DNA of 24,490 bases, taken from Stentor coeruleus. Taxonomy: Eukaryota > Ciliophora > Heterotrichea > Heterotrichida > Stentoridae. This document shows positions 1 to 8,459 of this stretch, one piece after another. The notes under the pieces were generated by a model. It saw only the letters and a program-made list of their open reading frames with translations, was not told where the DNA came from and made no database searches. Where the stretch lies: NCBI GenBank assembly GCA_001970955.1, contig MPUH01001084.1, positions 1 through 24,490 on the forward strand, in the 5' to 3' direction. The position numbers and the translations under genes were made by a program. Within the stretch, counting starts at the first letter, position 1, and every line of letters starts with the position of its first letter.

Positions 1-1280
1 AGATAAGAGAATATTTATGTAGTATATGAAATTTGTATAGGATTCCTCATGGATAATAAAAATAACTTATTATTAAAAACCAAGAAAAGTGCTCACCAAG
101 CTTATCTTAAATAATTTTTAAGAGTTGCGAACTCTATAAAAGAATTATAAGGCTTAAGCAAAATAGTTGAGAAATAGCTTACAGACTATAAACTCAACCT
201 CAACTATTCTAAATCGGAAGTAATGATATAACTAATCATAACCACAAATAATAATTAATAAAAACTAACTTAAAGAAACCTACAAATACCTCGGATACAT
301 TTCAAGTAAAAGAAAAAGCAGCAAGAAACATGTAATCGATAGAGAAACAAAAATGAAAGGGAGCCCTAGGCTTCTTTTTAAACATAATAAACACACTGAA
401 GGGAATTCCAACCCAAAAGAAAAAAATCATAGCAAAAGCATGCATAGAACAGTTGGATAATATGGGAAAGAAATTATGACTAATCAAGAAAAGTGCGAAA
501 AAATAATAGAGAATATAGAAATAATAGAAAGAAAATTTATTAGATTCTTACTAAAAGCTAATCAAAATGTTGCGAATGAAATAATCATGCTTGAACTAGG
601 CATGATCTCAGTAAGAAGTCTAATGGATTTAAGATTGCTAAAATTTAGACAAAGAATTTATCAAGAAAAAGATGCATTAAATGAAGCAATACACATAAAG
701 AAAAATTAGAAACTTCCCATAGGAAAAAAGATGCAAAGAAATCATAAAATTGAAGATTATAAAGAGACTAATAATAGCAAAGGCTAAAAGCATATGCTAA
801 AAAATAAAAGAAACAAATGTAGAATGACAAAAAGAGATAGTAAAATAACCGCAGAACTATACTTAGCTACAACGAAAGATAGAAACACAGAAATACTACC
901 TAACTTACAACTCAAGCATGACTTTAGGGACAGAACTGATTTTCCAAATGAGGTCAGGATAAAATTTCACAAAACACTGCAAATACTTAAGATATCAAAG
1001 CACTGATCAAAAATGTCCTTACCATCAACACTGGGCAGAAAACGAAAAACACGTTATTGAAGATTGCAATGAATACAAAACTGAAAGACATGAAATAGAA
1101 AACAAACTTAAAAATATGCGAATGAAGAAACTAAAATTTTTTCATTATCGCATATCGTTTTATGGAATGAAGAATTTGGAAAAACACTTAGAGAAAATAC
1201 AACAAACAAGAAGAGAAATAAAAAACTTTATCATGAGAATATACTATAAAAGAAGAAAATTAACAAGGGCTGGACAATAA
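1..1280 (+). mobile_element. Degraded 3' part of a non-LTR (LINE-like) retrotransposon
   Basis: This is a decayed reverse-transcriptase gene readable only by changing frame about four times. Near 178-228 there is the stretch DYKLNLNYSKSEVM, typical of the RT segment after the catalytic aspartates. Near 281-300 comes KYLGYIS, and near 405-460 a helix reading IPTQKKKIIAKACIEQ. At 470-709 YGKEIM is followed by an ELG-containing segment typical of LINE C-termini. At 936-1280 one frame, broken by a single TAA at 960, carries MRSG and then a C-x2-H-x8-H-x4-C knuckle (Cys codons at 1014 and 1065), the usual C-terminal finger of these elements. That frame ends with TAA at 1278-1280. I see no poly(A) tail or target-site duplication. 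The 5' part lies outside the window. The element is surely inactive; its clade is unknown. Confidence 0.85.
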
Positions 1281-1334
1281 TCAAACTTTCATATTAACTA
1301 ATACTTATCTAATAACTAGCGTAATCTTGGATAT

Positions 1335-1763
1335 CTAGCATTTTCCAGCTTTATACATGCCAAGCTTATGATTGCATTTAGAGCAGCGATGTCTGACATT
1401 CCAATATCGTTTGTCAATGAAAGGCAAGAAGATACAACAAGGCACAAAAAGTAAGAAAAGTATAAAGACAATCCAAAATGTACACCCTATATGATTTTTA
1501 GTCACTGTATCAACATTCATTTCGCATTTTTCACACCAAGCAATAGTAGGCACAATGAAAAAAACTGGACACTGTTTGACTACAGCCGAATTGTCATTAA
1601 CGGCTGCATTGACCACCGCATTATGGTTATCATTTGCAGTAACTGCCGGCATTGAATTCACATACTGAGGAGCCGATGGATTAGAGCTGCCTTCAGGTAT
1701 AAGAATTGCATGTTGCGGACTATTAGGTTGGACTACCGCAGAAGCTTCATGATGAGACTGCAT
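1335..1763 (-). CDS. LITAF-domain (SIMPLE-like) membrane protein
   Basis: A 142-residue protein. Residues 1-63 are low-complexity, rich in N, A, V and P. The rest matches the LITAF layout: C77-x2-C80 (WCEKC), a hydrophobic segment at about 94-114 that would insert as a membrane hairpin, then H125-x-C127-x2-C130 (HRCSKC) and a short GMYKAGKC tail. In this family the two half-sites bind one zinc ion at the cytosolic face of late endosomes or lysosomes, and N-terminal PPxY/PSAP motifs recruit ESCRT and ubiquitin ligases; I see no clear PPxY here. The start has the context aataaATG and the stop is TAG. The retroelement remnant ends 54 nt beyond the stop. Domain assignment is confident; the exact cellular role is inferred from the family. 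Confidence 0.85.
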   Translation of the reverse strand: MQSHHEASAVVQPNSPQHAILIPEGSSNPSAPQYVNSMPAVTANDNHNAVVNAAVNDNSAVVKQCPVFFIVPTIAWCEKCEMNVDTVTKNHIGCTFWIVFILFLLFVPCCIFLPFIDKRYWNVRHRCSKCNHKLGMYKAGKC

Positions 1764-2732
1764 TTATTTATTATTTAAACATTTATAACTATAATAACCA
1801 CCCATATCTTATTTTATGAGTCTATATTCTAAATATTATATACAATGAAAATTATCTATAAACTTAATTAATTCAAGATTGTTAAGAGTCAAAATACAAA
1901 GTCTAATAGAATTTCTAAGATTTTAATAAAATCTAGTTAAAATAATAATGATCGGTTGATATATGAATTATTAAAGAATTTGTTTAGGTTTGATTTCTCA
2001 GAATATTTTTGCTGTTTTTCTAAGATAAAAAAAATTATCCTCAGTTTTTCATTATTATATTTTAAATAGTTAATTAATTCATATAAGTACTATATAAAAA
2101 TGCAATTCTAAAAAATGAGTAGGGAAACTTTAAATTCAACACTAGCCTATGTCTTTTTTAGAGTTGTTACTATAAATTTGTGATTTTTCTTTTGATTTTC
2201 TATGAAGTACACAGGCACTTTTTTAAAAATCTTTTAAGTATGATATAGTTCTAAAATATTATTGATCTCAAGAATAGTTCTGCATTTATTCTCTTTTAAC
2301 TTTCTCTGCTCTGTCTTTGCGATCTACCTTTGCATTTCTTGTTAGCCCGCTCCCTTCAATACTTCTGTTTTTTTGTATTATTAGCAAATCTCTCTATTAT
2401 AACCTTCCTTTCTCTATTGAAGTTTTTTTTTGTATCATAGATGAAACCTAATCTTTTCTATTGTATTCATGATATTAGTCCTAAGGAAAAGTCAAAAATA
2501 TATTCAAAGGGAAATACATAAAAAATATTTTTACCAAAAGGACATAAATATGATAAACTGAGTTGTGTCAATAATAACAAAACAAAAAAACTCAGCTTTT
2601 ATAATATTATCTTACCTAATAACACTTAAAAACAAGATATCTAGGGAAAAAGTCCTTTTATATAAAAATCCCAATATCCATACACAGATAATATCCTTAC
2701 ATAACTTTTAATTACCCTAAACTCATACATAA
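1764..2732. other. Intergenic region between divergent LITAF and ACAP genes
   Basis: 969 nt of AT-rich sequence without a convincing gene. The last ~45 nt before the ACAP start (2688-2734) are G-free and C-containing on the plus strand, as upstream of other genes here. At about 2280-2470 the plus strand is pyrimidine-rich. Its complement can be read as about 30 basic residues (LTRNAKVDRKDRAEK) with no start and no recognised family, so I do not call it a gene. No tRNA-like cloverleaf or long repeat was seen. Confidence 0.6.
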
Positions 2733-4422
2733 ATGTCATATTTCAAAGAAGACTCTCCGTTTTTCAGAGACTCTTTAAAACAATATGAAGAGTCCTTACT
2801 CGAGCTTACAGGGACATTCAAAATTTGGTCTGATAAAGCGGCTATTGCTCATAATAAAGGTGAGGAATATTGTAAAGCTTTAAGAGAATTTTATAATAGT
2901 ATCGAAGAAAAAATACACTGTGAAGCTTTATCAACATATAAGGTTTTTTTACAACATATATCAGAAATAATGCAAACTGTTGTTGCATGTAATGAAGGGA
3001 TTGTGTATTCTTTATCACAAGTTTTCCCAGTGTAAAATCCATATAGGGAATTAGGTCCTTTTAATACTACAGTAAATTCTGAGTTGCCACCTTTGAAAAA
3101 AATATACGAAAAACTTCAGAAAGATGTGGAAATGGTCAAAGCACAGACAATTACATATAAAAAAGCTTATGTATTTGGTTATTAGGCTAAGAAAAACCCT
3201 AAAAATACTGAAGAACACTTTTTAAGACTACACAATTTAGAGAAACAATACGAACTTCTGCGTTTTGACTTGTATAATTTTTTATCAAACCACAGCTTTA
3301 CAGGTCAACTTCTTGCTGTTGAGCAACTTTTAGCTTTGATTTATAGCATTTGGGTATTTTTTTATATAGAGTTTTACAAACATAAGCCAAGAACAATATA
3401 AGTCTAAAGAAAAAGACTTGAACAAAATTGCTGAAAGAGTTGCTCAAAGTCGAAAAGGACTTGCGACAATGCAAGAAAGTCTTAGAAAAGAACGTGAAGT
3501 TGAAGAAATGAAAATCAACATGTTTACAAAAATCCCACAATACAAAGATGAAAAATCAGGATATTTATGGAAACATGGAAACCTAATAACAGAATGGAAA
3601 AGACGATTTTTTTATATAAAAAATTCCCAATTGATATATTTACGTGAAGAAGAACAAGTTCCATATATAGCTTTAACTATGAGTAAAGCATATGAATCAA
3701 AAGATCATGAAAATTTATTTGCCTTTGAAATAGTCTCAGTATCTCCACAAAAAAAAGTTGTCTTATTAGCTGAAAGTGATGCTGAAATGAAAGAGTGGAT
3801 TTATGCTATAAAAAAATGCTCAGAGCAAGGATTACTTGGTTATACAGAAAATGAATATACATGTGCTGATTGTTTAGCTAGTAATCCTGATTGGTGTAGT
3901 TTAAATCTTGGAGTTTTATTATGTACAAATTGTAGTGGGATACATAGATCATTAGGGTCACATCTTTCTAAAATCAAAAGTTTACAATTAGATATAATCG
4001 ACCCTGTACAAAAAGAATTATTGTTAGAATTGCATAATAATCATCAGAATATATGGGGAGAAGGGTTTAGACCTCCAAGATATTCTAGTGTTGAAGATAA
4101 AGAAGAATATATTAGAGGGAAATATCAACATAAATCTTGGATTATTAAAGTTGAAAATCCAGCTCAAGCGCTTGTTGCTGGAATTAAAGAGAAAAATGTT
4201 TGTAAAATGTTCCAAGCGTTATTGAGTGGAGCGAAAGTTAATGAAAATGGGGTTTTACATTTATCAGCTAAGGTTGGGTCTGTAAAAACAGTAGCTTTAC
4301 TTATAAACGCCGGTTGGGAAATCGAAGCGAAAAACAGTGAGGCTTTTACACCTTTAGAAATAGCATTACTAGCGAATCAGAATGAGATTGTAGAGTATAT
4401 AGTAAAACTTATAAACTCATAG
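2733..4422 (+). CDS. ACAP-type ArfGAP: BAR, PH, ArfGAP and ankyrin repeats; four exons
   Basis: Removing three tiny introns (3032-3046, 3171-3185, 3354-3369) joins four exons (2733-3031, 3047-3170, 3186-3353, 3370-4422) into one 547-residue frame. Residues 1 to ~235 are helical and fit a BAR domain. The PH domain is at ~259-347 ([19 protein letters not shown], closing with [11 protein letters not shown]). The ArfGAP zinc finger has C362-x2-C365-x16-C382-x2-C385, followed by HRSLGSH with the arginine finger at ~R390. C-terminal ankyrin-like repeats occupy ~465-547. The family stimulates GTP hydrolysis by Arf on curved endosomal or plasma membranes, with BAR sensing curvature and PH binding phosphoinositides. 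The zinc ligands and Arg finger are intact, so it should be active. An unspliced reading would wrongly start within exon 4 and lose the BAR domain. It is convergent with the SHIPPO gene, 42 nt between stops. Confidence 0.92.
3032..3046 (+). other. 15-nt spliceosomal intron 1 of the ACAP gene
   Basis: Sequence gtaaaatccatatag. Without removal, the frame stops at once (TAA at 3033-3035). With removal, a GTG codon is rebuilt across the junction and the frame runs to intron 2. Confidence 0.9.
3171..3185 (+). other. 15-nt intron 2 of the ACAP gene
   Basis: Sequence gtatttggttattag, in phase 0. It contains the only stop (TAG, 3183-3185) between exons 2 and 3 in this frame. Confidence 0.9.
3354..3369 (+). 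other. 16-nt intron 3 of the ACAP gene
   Basis: Sequence gtatttttttatatag. Its removal shifts exon 3 into the long PH-ArfGAP frame and avoids a downstream in-frame TAA. It is 16 nt where the other four introns are 15. Confidence 0.88.
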
Positions 4423-4464
4423 ATTATTAGTTTATATTCATCAATAAAATATTACAAAAAAATA

Positions 4465-5757
4465 CTATTTATGATTAGGATTACTAAGTAAATATTTAGG
4501 TACATCAGGAACTGTTGGAGGTATTTCATATTGTCCAGGGCCAGGGTCATCTTCATATTTATCTTTATCTCTTAAATCTTTATTAAATGTCCACATAGGT
4601 GAGTCGCTAAGGATATTTGGATCATAAGCACCTGGTCCTGGTAATGCTCTAATCCCTCGATGATTTTCATTAGATCTTTTTCCAGTACCTATAACAACAT
4701 GTACCCCTTCAGGACGACTTGCCACAATTTCAGGATTATATTGTCCTGGTCCTGGTACAACAGTATTACCTTTGATTTCTGGTTTCCTACCAACAACACT
4801 ATATTTTGGTCCATGTTCAGAAAAACTAGATAAATCATAAGCACCTGGACCTGGGACACCATTTGTTTTAGCTAAAGGTGGTCTTATACTTGTTCCTATA
4901 GATTTAGAATGCATTGAATGATTTGGATTAACTGGACTATAAAGTCCTGGTCCTGGGTTTTTTGTTATCCCTGGAATTTGTGGACGTTTACCTCTTCCTA
5001 CAGAAAAAGATGGGGCATGTTTTTGGGGTTTAGCATCATATGCACCTGGACCTGGAGCTCCTGAATCTTTTATTATAAGTGGACGACGTGGGAGGATTGA
5101 TTTACCCATTTTATGTTTAAGATCATCACTAATACCTGGAATATTATACTCACCAGGGCCAGGATAATCAGGGGTATTACGCTTACCTCGTGGCTCTTTA
5201 GGAAACACATATTGAGGACATTCTCTGATTTCCTTCAATGAATGAGAACCAGGACCAGGGACTATAGTTGAAGGACCTAATGGGTTTCTTGAAGCTTTAG
5301 AAAATGCAATAGCCGTTGATGGTTTAATAGAATTATAATTTGCATTATATTGTCCTGGTCCTAAAGATAAATTATCTGAGCTCATAAGACTAAAAGTTTT
5401 ATTCCCCAAACTATAAGAAACATTATTGCTTAGTTTTTTAGGGTTATAAGATGCTGGACCTGGGGTGTCGATTTTAGATTTATCACTTTTTTCTTTGAGA
5501 GGTTTGGTTTTTTTATTAGATTTTCCTTTCATACTCATGTCTAGAAAACTTGATATATTGTAGGAACCTGGACCTGGATTGTTTACTCGAGGCTCAGACA
5601 TACTTCGGGGAGCTCTACCAAAACTTCGAGATTGACCCATTGTTTCTTCTTTACGGACATTATAAGTGTCTGGTGCTGGACCTAGTTTATCTGTTGTTAT
5701 TGGCTCTGCTGGATACTTGACACCTATTGAATAAGCTGGTACTGAAGAATGCTTCAT
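4465..5757 (-). CDS. SHIPPO-repeat (ODF3/CIMAP-like) ciliary protein
   Basis: A 430-residue protein built of about 12 repeats around P-G-P-[GA]-x-Y-[ND], for example NPGPGSYN, TPGPASYN, LGPGQYN, YPGPGEYN, APGPGAYD and a final DPGPGQYE. The spacing is about 30-45 residues. This is the STPGR/SHIPPO motif of ODF3/CIMAP proteins, which associate with axonemal microtubules and sperm outer dense fibres and are common in ciliated protists. The protein is proline- and lysine-rich with no membrane segment. It starts in the context aataaATG and ends in TAG. The ATG lies just inside a 55-nt duplication flanking the N at 5782. The second, partial copy at the N does not alter this coding region. It is convergent with the ACAP gene. 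Confidence 0.93.
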   Translation of the reverse strand: MKHSSVPAYSIGVKYPAEPITTDKLGPAPDTYNVRKEETMGQSRSFGRAPRSMSEPRVNNPGPGSYNISSFLDMSMKGKSNKKTKPLKEKSDKSKIDTPGPASYNPKKLSNNVSYSLGNKTFSLMSSDNLSLGPGQYNANYNSIKPSTAIAFSKASRNPLGPSTIVPGPGSHSLKEIRECPQYVFPKEPRGKRNTPDYPGPGEYNIPGISDDLKHKMGKSILPRRPLIIKDSGAPGPGAYDAKPQKHAPSFSVGRGKRPQIPGITKNPGPGLYSPVNPNHSMHSKSIGTSIRPPLAKTNGVPGPGAYDLSSFSEHGPKYSVVGRKPEIKGNTVVPGPGQYNPEIVASRPEGVHVVIGTGKRSNENHRGIRALPGPGAYDPNILSDSPMWTFNKDLRDKDKYEDDPGPGQYEIPPTVPDVPKYLLSNPNHK

Positions 5758-5837
5758 TTATTATAACTGAAATATGAATTTNTTGAATAAGCTGGTACTG
5801 AAGAATGCTTCATTTATTATAACTGAAATATGAATTT
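5727..5837. repeat. 55-nt exact duplication around a single N (assembly join)
   Basis: 5727-5781 and 5783-5837 are identical and separated only by the N at 5782. The copies include the SHIPPO start codon region. This pattern fits two contig ends with an unmerged overlap, so the genome probably has one copy. Confidence 0.9.
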
Positions 5838-6390
5838 AGATTTTGATATAATTAATAAGGTTTTGGAAGTAGGGTTTATTATAAGTATTTAATTTATGAT
5901 ATTTTTGTGTTAAGATTTTAAGTGAAGAATATTTATGAAGATTTCAGATATAAAAGTATAAGTATATANTAGATTTTGATATAATTAATAAGGTTTTGGA
6001 AGTAGGGTTTATTATAAGTATTTAATTTATGATGTTTTTGTGTTAAGATTTTAAGTGAAGAATATTTATGAAGATTTCAGATATAAAAGTATAAGTATAT
6101 AAATTAAATAACTTTTATCAGTTTTTTTCTTGTAGATTTAGCAACTGAAATTATTATATAATAACTATGAAATCCAACTAGAAAATAACTTCTTTTAGTT
6201 AATAAAAACAATAAATTAATAACTAAATATTATTAACCCTATCCTCATAATTAATAAATCTTCATATTATATCAATCATAAAAAATATACCAAAACAAGA
6301 AATTATATTTAAAAACCCAGAATTCACATAAAAATTTTACTTTCCTAATAATCTATTCTTTATAAATCTATTATTTATTCTATTCCTGCC
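5758..6390. other. Spacer between SHIPPO and CFAP161 genes
   Basis: No gene seen. Much of it is the two assembly duplications. 5838-5968 has G but only one C on the plus strand, so the sense strand upstream of the SHIPPO gene is G-poor. 6180-6390 has the reverse bias (C-rich, few G), so the sense strand downstream of CFAP161 is G-rich. Confidence 0.6.
5837..6101. repeat. 132-nt near-exact duplication around a single N (assembly join)
   Basis: 5837-5968 and 5970-6101 match except for one base (a at 5901, g at 6034) and are separated by the N at 5969. It is probably an unmerged overlap, with the mismatch reflecting an allele or a read error. Confidence 0.88.
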
Positions 6391-7848
6391 TTAAAGTTTC
6401 CAAGCACTTCTAATCATAGCTTCAAAGTAATCATCAGAATCAATACTAGCACTAACATCTTCATAATATCTGGCAAATTCTTTCATCGTAACAATTCCAT
6501 CAGGTTTTTCAGTATCCCACATAGTAATAAATTGTCTAAAAACCTGTTCTTCAGTAAGCCTACCCGCACGTACTTCAGGATGTTTGCTTGCATCATAAAT
6601 CTTAGCAATATCATCTAAAGTTACTTGCCCATCACCATTTTTATCAAGTTTTTCATATGCTAAAGCTACAAGTCTAAGCCTGCGATCATTAAGTTTTCCT
6701 TTAAGTGTAGTCAAAAACTCATCAAAGTTCACAAAACCATCACTATTCCTATCAAAAGTTTTGATCAAAGTTTTTATATCATTTTCATTAAGATAGATTC
6801 CATAGTTATATAAACCCCATTTGAAATCTTCAGGATCTAATACTCTATTCCCATTTTCGTCCATGTTTTTAAAAACTTTAGCTAGACCTCTGATACCATA
6901 AGCTCCTCTTTCAAGAAGGATTTTTTTTACTGAGTTTAGGACAACTTCAGGAGAACTTTCTAGGACTTCTTCTTTTTCTTCAGCACATTCTGGTCTTTCA
7001 GAAGTGAAAATCCTCCAGACGTTTTGTAAACCTTGGAGTCTGGTTGGGATATCGACGGTAATTTTCCCGGTTTTTTCTGAACTTAGTTGCTGGGTTTTAC
7101 GGGTGTCTAAATGACTGTGGCAACTTACTTCATAATCAAGGCCGAAGTCGTTGCGGTAGTTTATTTGGTCAGATGAGAGCCATTGTCCAGTTTGATTATG
7201 CTTTATCACCACATCAGAATTTGCTGCAACAGGCATACCCTGGCTTTCAAACCTAACTTTTGAATCGACATGTTCAGCAATCCATATAGTATTTGGTCCT
7301 CTAATACTATGCATACATACTTCTTGATACCTAGAAAATTTGGCAAAACTAAAAGGGGAGACAACAGTTGAATGCAAATATAAAGGAGAACTCCATAGCT
7401 TAGGATGAGTAGTAAGAGTAAATTCCTGCCCATAATGCAAATAATCACTAGGAAAACCATCATTCTGTGATACCCTTGTTAGTATAAAAACACCTCTGGC
7501 AACAGGGCCTTGGAAGGAATTTGAGGTGGTAACAGCGCATCCGAACTCATGAGACTGGATCCTATCTCCTAAGTCACAAGCAAGAAAAGCTCGTGTTTTT
7601 TGGTTTCCCAGCATGATTTTGTCACCAAATCTAAGCTTCCCATCTTGGGAAAATGAATGGCCCACTGGCATCATAGACTTAGACACTTTGCCTTGGACTT
7701 GATTTATTGATAGAGCGCCAGTCTCTCGTTTATTTAAAAAGTCTTTGAAACGCACCTGTTCTAATTCTACATCTTCATTCCAGTTCCCGATGAGAACTTT
7801 GCTGGAATACCTTGGCCCGCCTTGAGTTTGCTGGTTTGTGAACAACAT
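6391..7848 (-). CDS. CFAP161: CFAP161-like protein fused to a calcyphosin-like EF-hand module
   Basis: A 485-residue protein in two parts. Residues ~1-285 match CFAP161: an opening VLIGNWNEDVELEQ and KDFLNKRETGAL, then RFGDKIML and MIR-like beta segments ending NVWRIFTSE. Residues ~300-485 match calcyphosin: LLERGAYGIRGLAKVF, EF-loops beginning at D330, D366 and D402 (the DRNSDG and DKNGDG loops look calcium-competent), a fourth irregular loop near D445, and the family ending EAMIRSAWKL. CFAP161 is a microtubule inner protein of axonemal doublets. Calcyphosins are calcium sensors, some of them also ciliary. The frame is open with no sign of a join artefact, so the fusion is probably real. Stop TAA. 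It is divergent from the gene at 8460. Confidence 0.9.
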   Translation of the reverse strand: MLFTNQQTQGGPRYSSKVLIGNWNEDVELEQVRFKDFLNKRETGALSINQVQGKVSKSMMPVGHSFSQDGKLRFGDKIMLGNQKTRAFLACDLGDRIQSHEFGCAVTTSNSFQGPVARGVFILTRVSQNDGFPSDYLHYGQEFTLTTHPKLWSSPLYLHSTVVSPFSFAKFSRYQEVCMHSIRGPNTIWIAEHVDSKVRFESQGMPVAANSDVVIKHNQTGQWLSSDQINYRNDFGLDYEVSCHSHLDTRKTQQLSSEKTGKITVDIPTRLQGLQNVWRIFTSERPECAEEKEEVLESSPEVVLNSVKKILLERGAYGIRGLAKVFKNMDENGNRVLDPEDFKWGLYNYGIYLNENDIKTLIKTFDRNSDGFVNFDEFLTTLKGKLNDRRLRLVALAYEKLDKNGDGQVTLDDIAKIYDASKHPEVRAGRLTEEQVFRQFITMWDTEKPDGIVTMKEFARYYEDVSASIDSDDYFEAMIRSAWKL

Positions 7849-8459
7849 TTTTTAATAACTGTAAGAATTAAAGGTAAATAATATTAGAGTAAAAGTATAG
7901 GATATAGTTTTGTATTGGGAAAATTTGGAGAGTGAGATGATAGGATTTTATTGAAAATTGTTTGAGAGATGGGAAAGTTAAGGGTTTTAGATGGTTTTTA
8001 GTTTTTGAAGGTAAAAGTTGTGAGGTTGAGAGGAGGGTTTTTATGAAGTGAGGAAGTGGAATGAGTTTTTGGATTGGAATAAAAGATTGGATGTGACCAT
8101 GGCTTTGTAAGAGAGAAAGTGGATTTGAAAAAAGTTATGAGGATGGCAGATTTTATGTTGGGTATGAAGATTAGTGATAGTTGCAGTAGATTTTGTAAAT
8201 TTTAATTGGATTTTATATTGTATTTAGTTAAGCATTAGTTTTTATATAGACTTAAATTAAGGTTATAATCAAATGATGTAATCATTAAAAACAAACTATT
8301 TATTATAAAATTAGATAAAAACTGAGCCTAAACTTAAAACATATCACAAATACCTTTATATTTCATATACACTCATAAACCATAATACCCAAAAAAACCA
8401 TAAAATTCCCATAAAAAATCTACCTAAAACCCCATATACCAAATCCTTTACAAATAATT
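7849..8459. promoter_or_regulatory. Divergent spacer with two strand-biased, G-free leaders
   Basis: This spacer must hold the 5' regions of both neighbours. 7860-8096 (237 nt) contains no C on the plus strand, with about 73 G, so the sense strand leading into CFAP161 is G-free. 8327-8461 (135 nt) contains no G on the plus strand, leading into the gene at 8460. The bias switches between them. No classical promoter motif was identified; the regulatory role is inferred from position. Confidence 0.5.

Noticed and set aside
476..1006. Two short open frames that could be taken for small genes
   Set aside because: Both lie in the retroelement remnant. The first encodes the LINE C-terminal ELG segment, and the second overlaps the finger region in the wrong frame.
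2280..2470. Minus-strand basic peptide in the LITAF-ACAP spacer
   Set aside because: About 30 codons without a start, clear introns or family resemblance.
3418..4422. Separate PH-ArfGAP gene starting in exon 4
   Set aside because: There is no ATG at this point (TTG), and splicing three tiny introns joins it to the BAR-coding exons.
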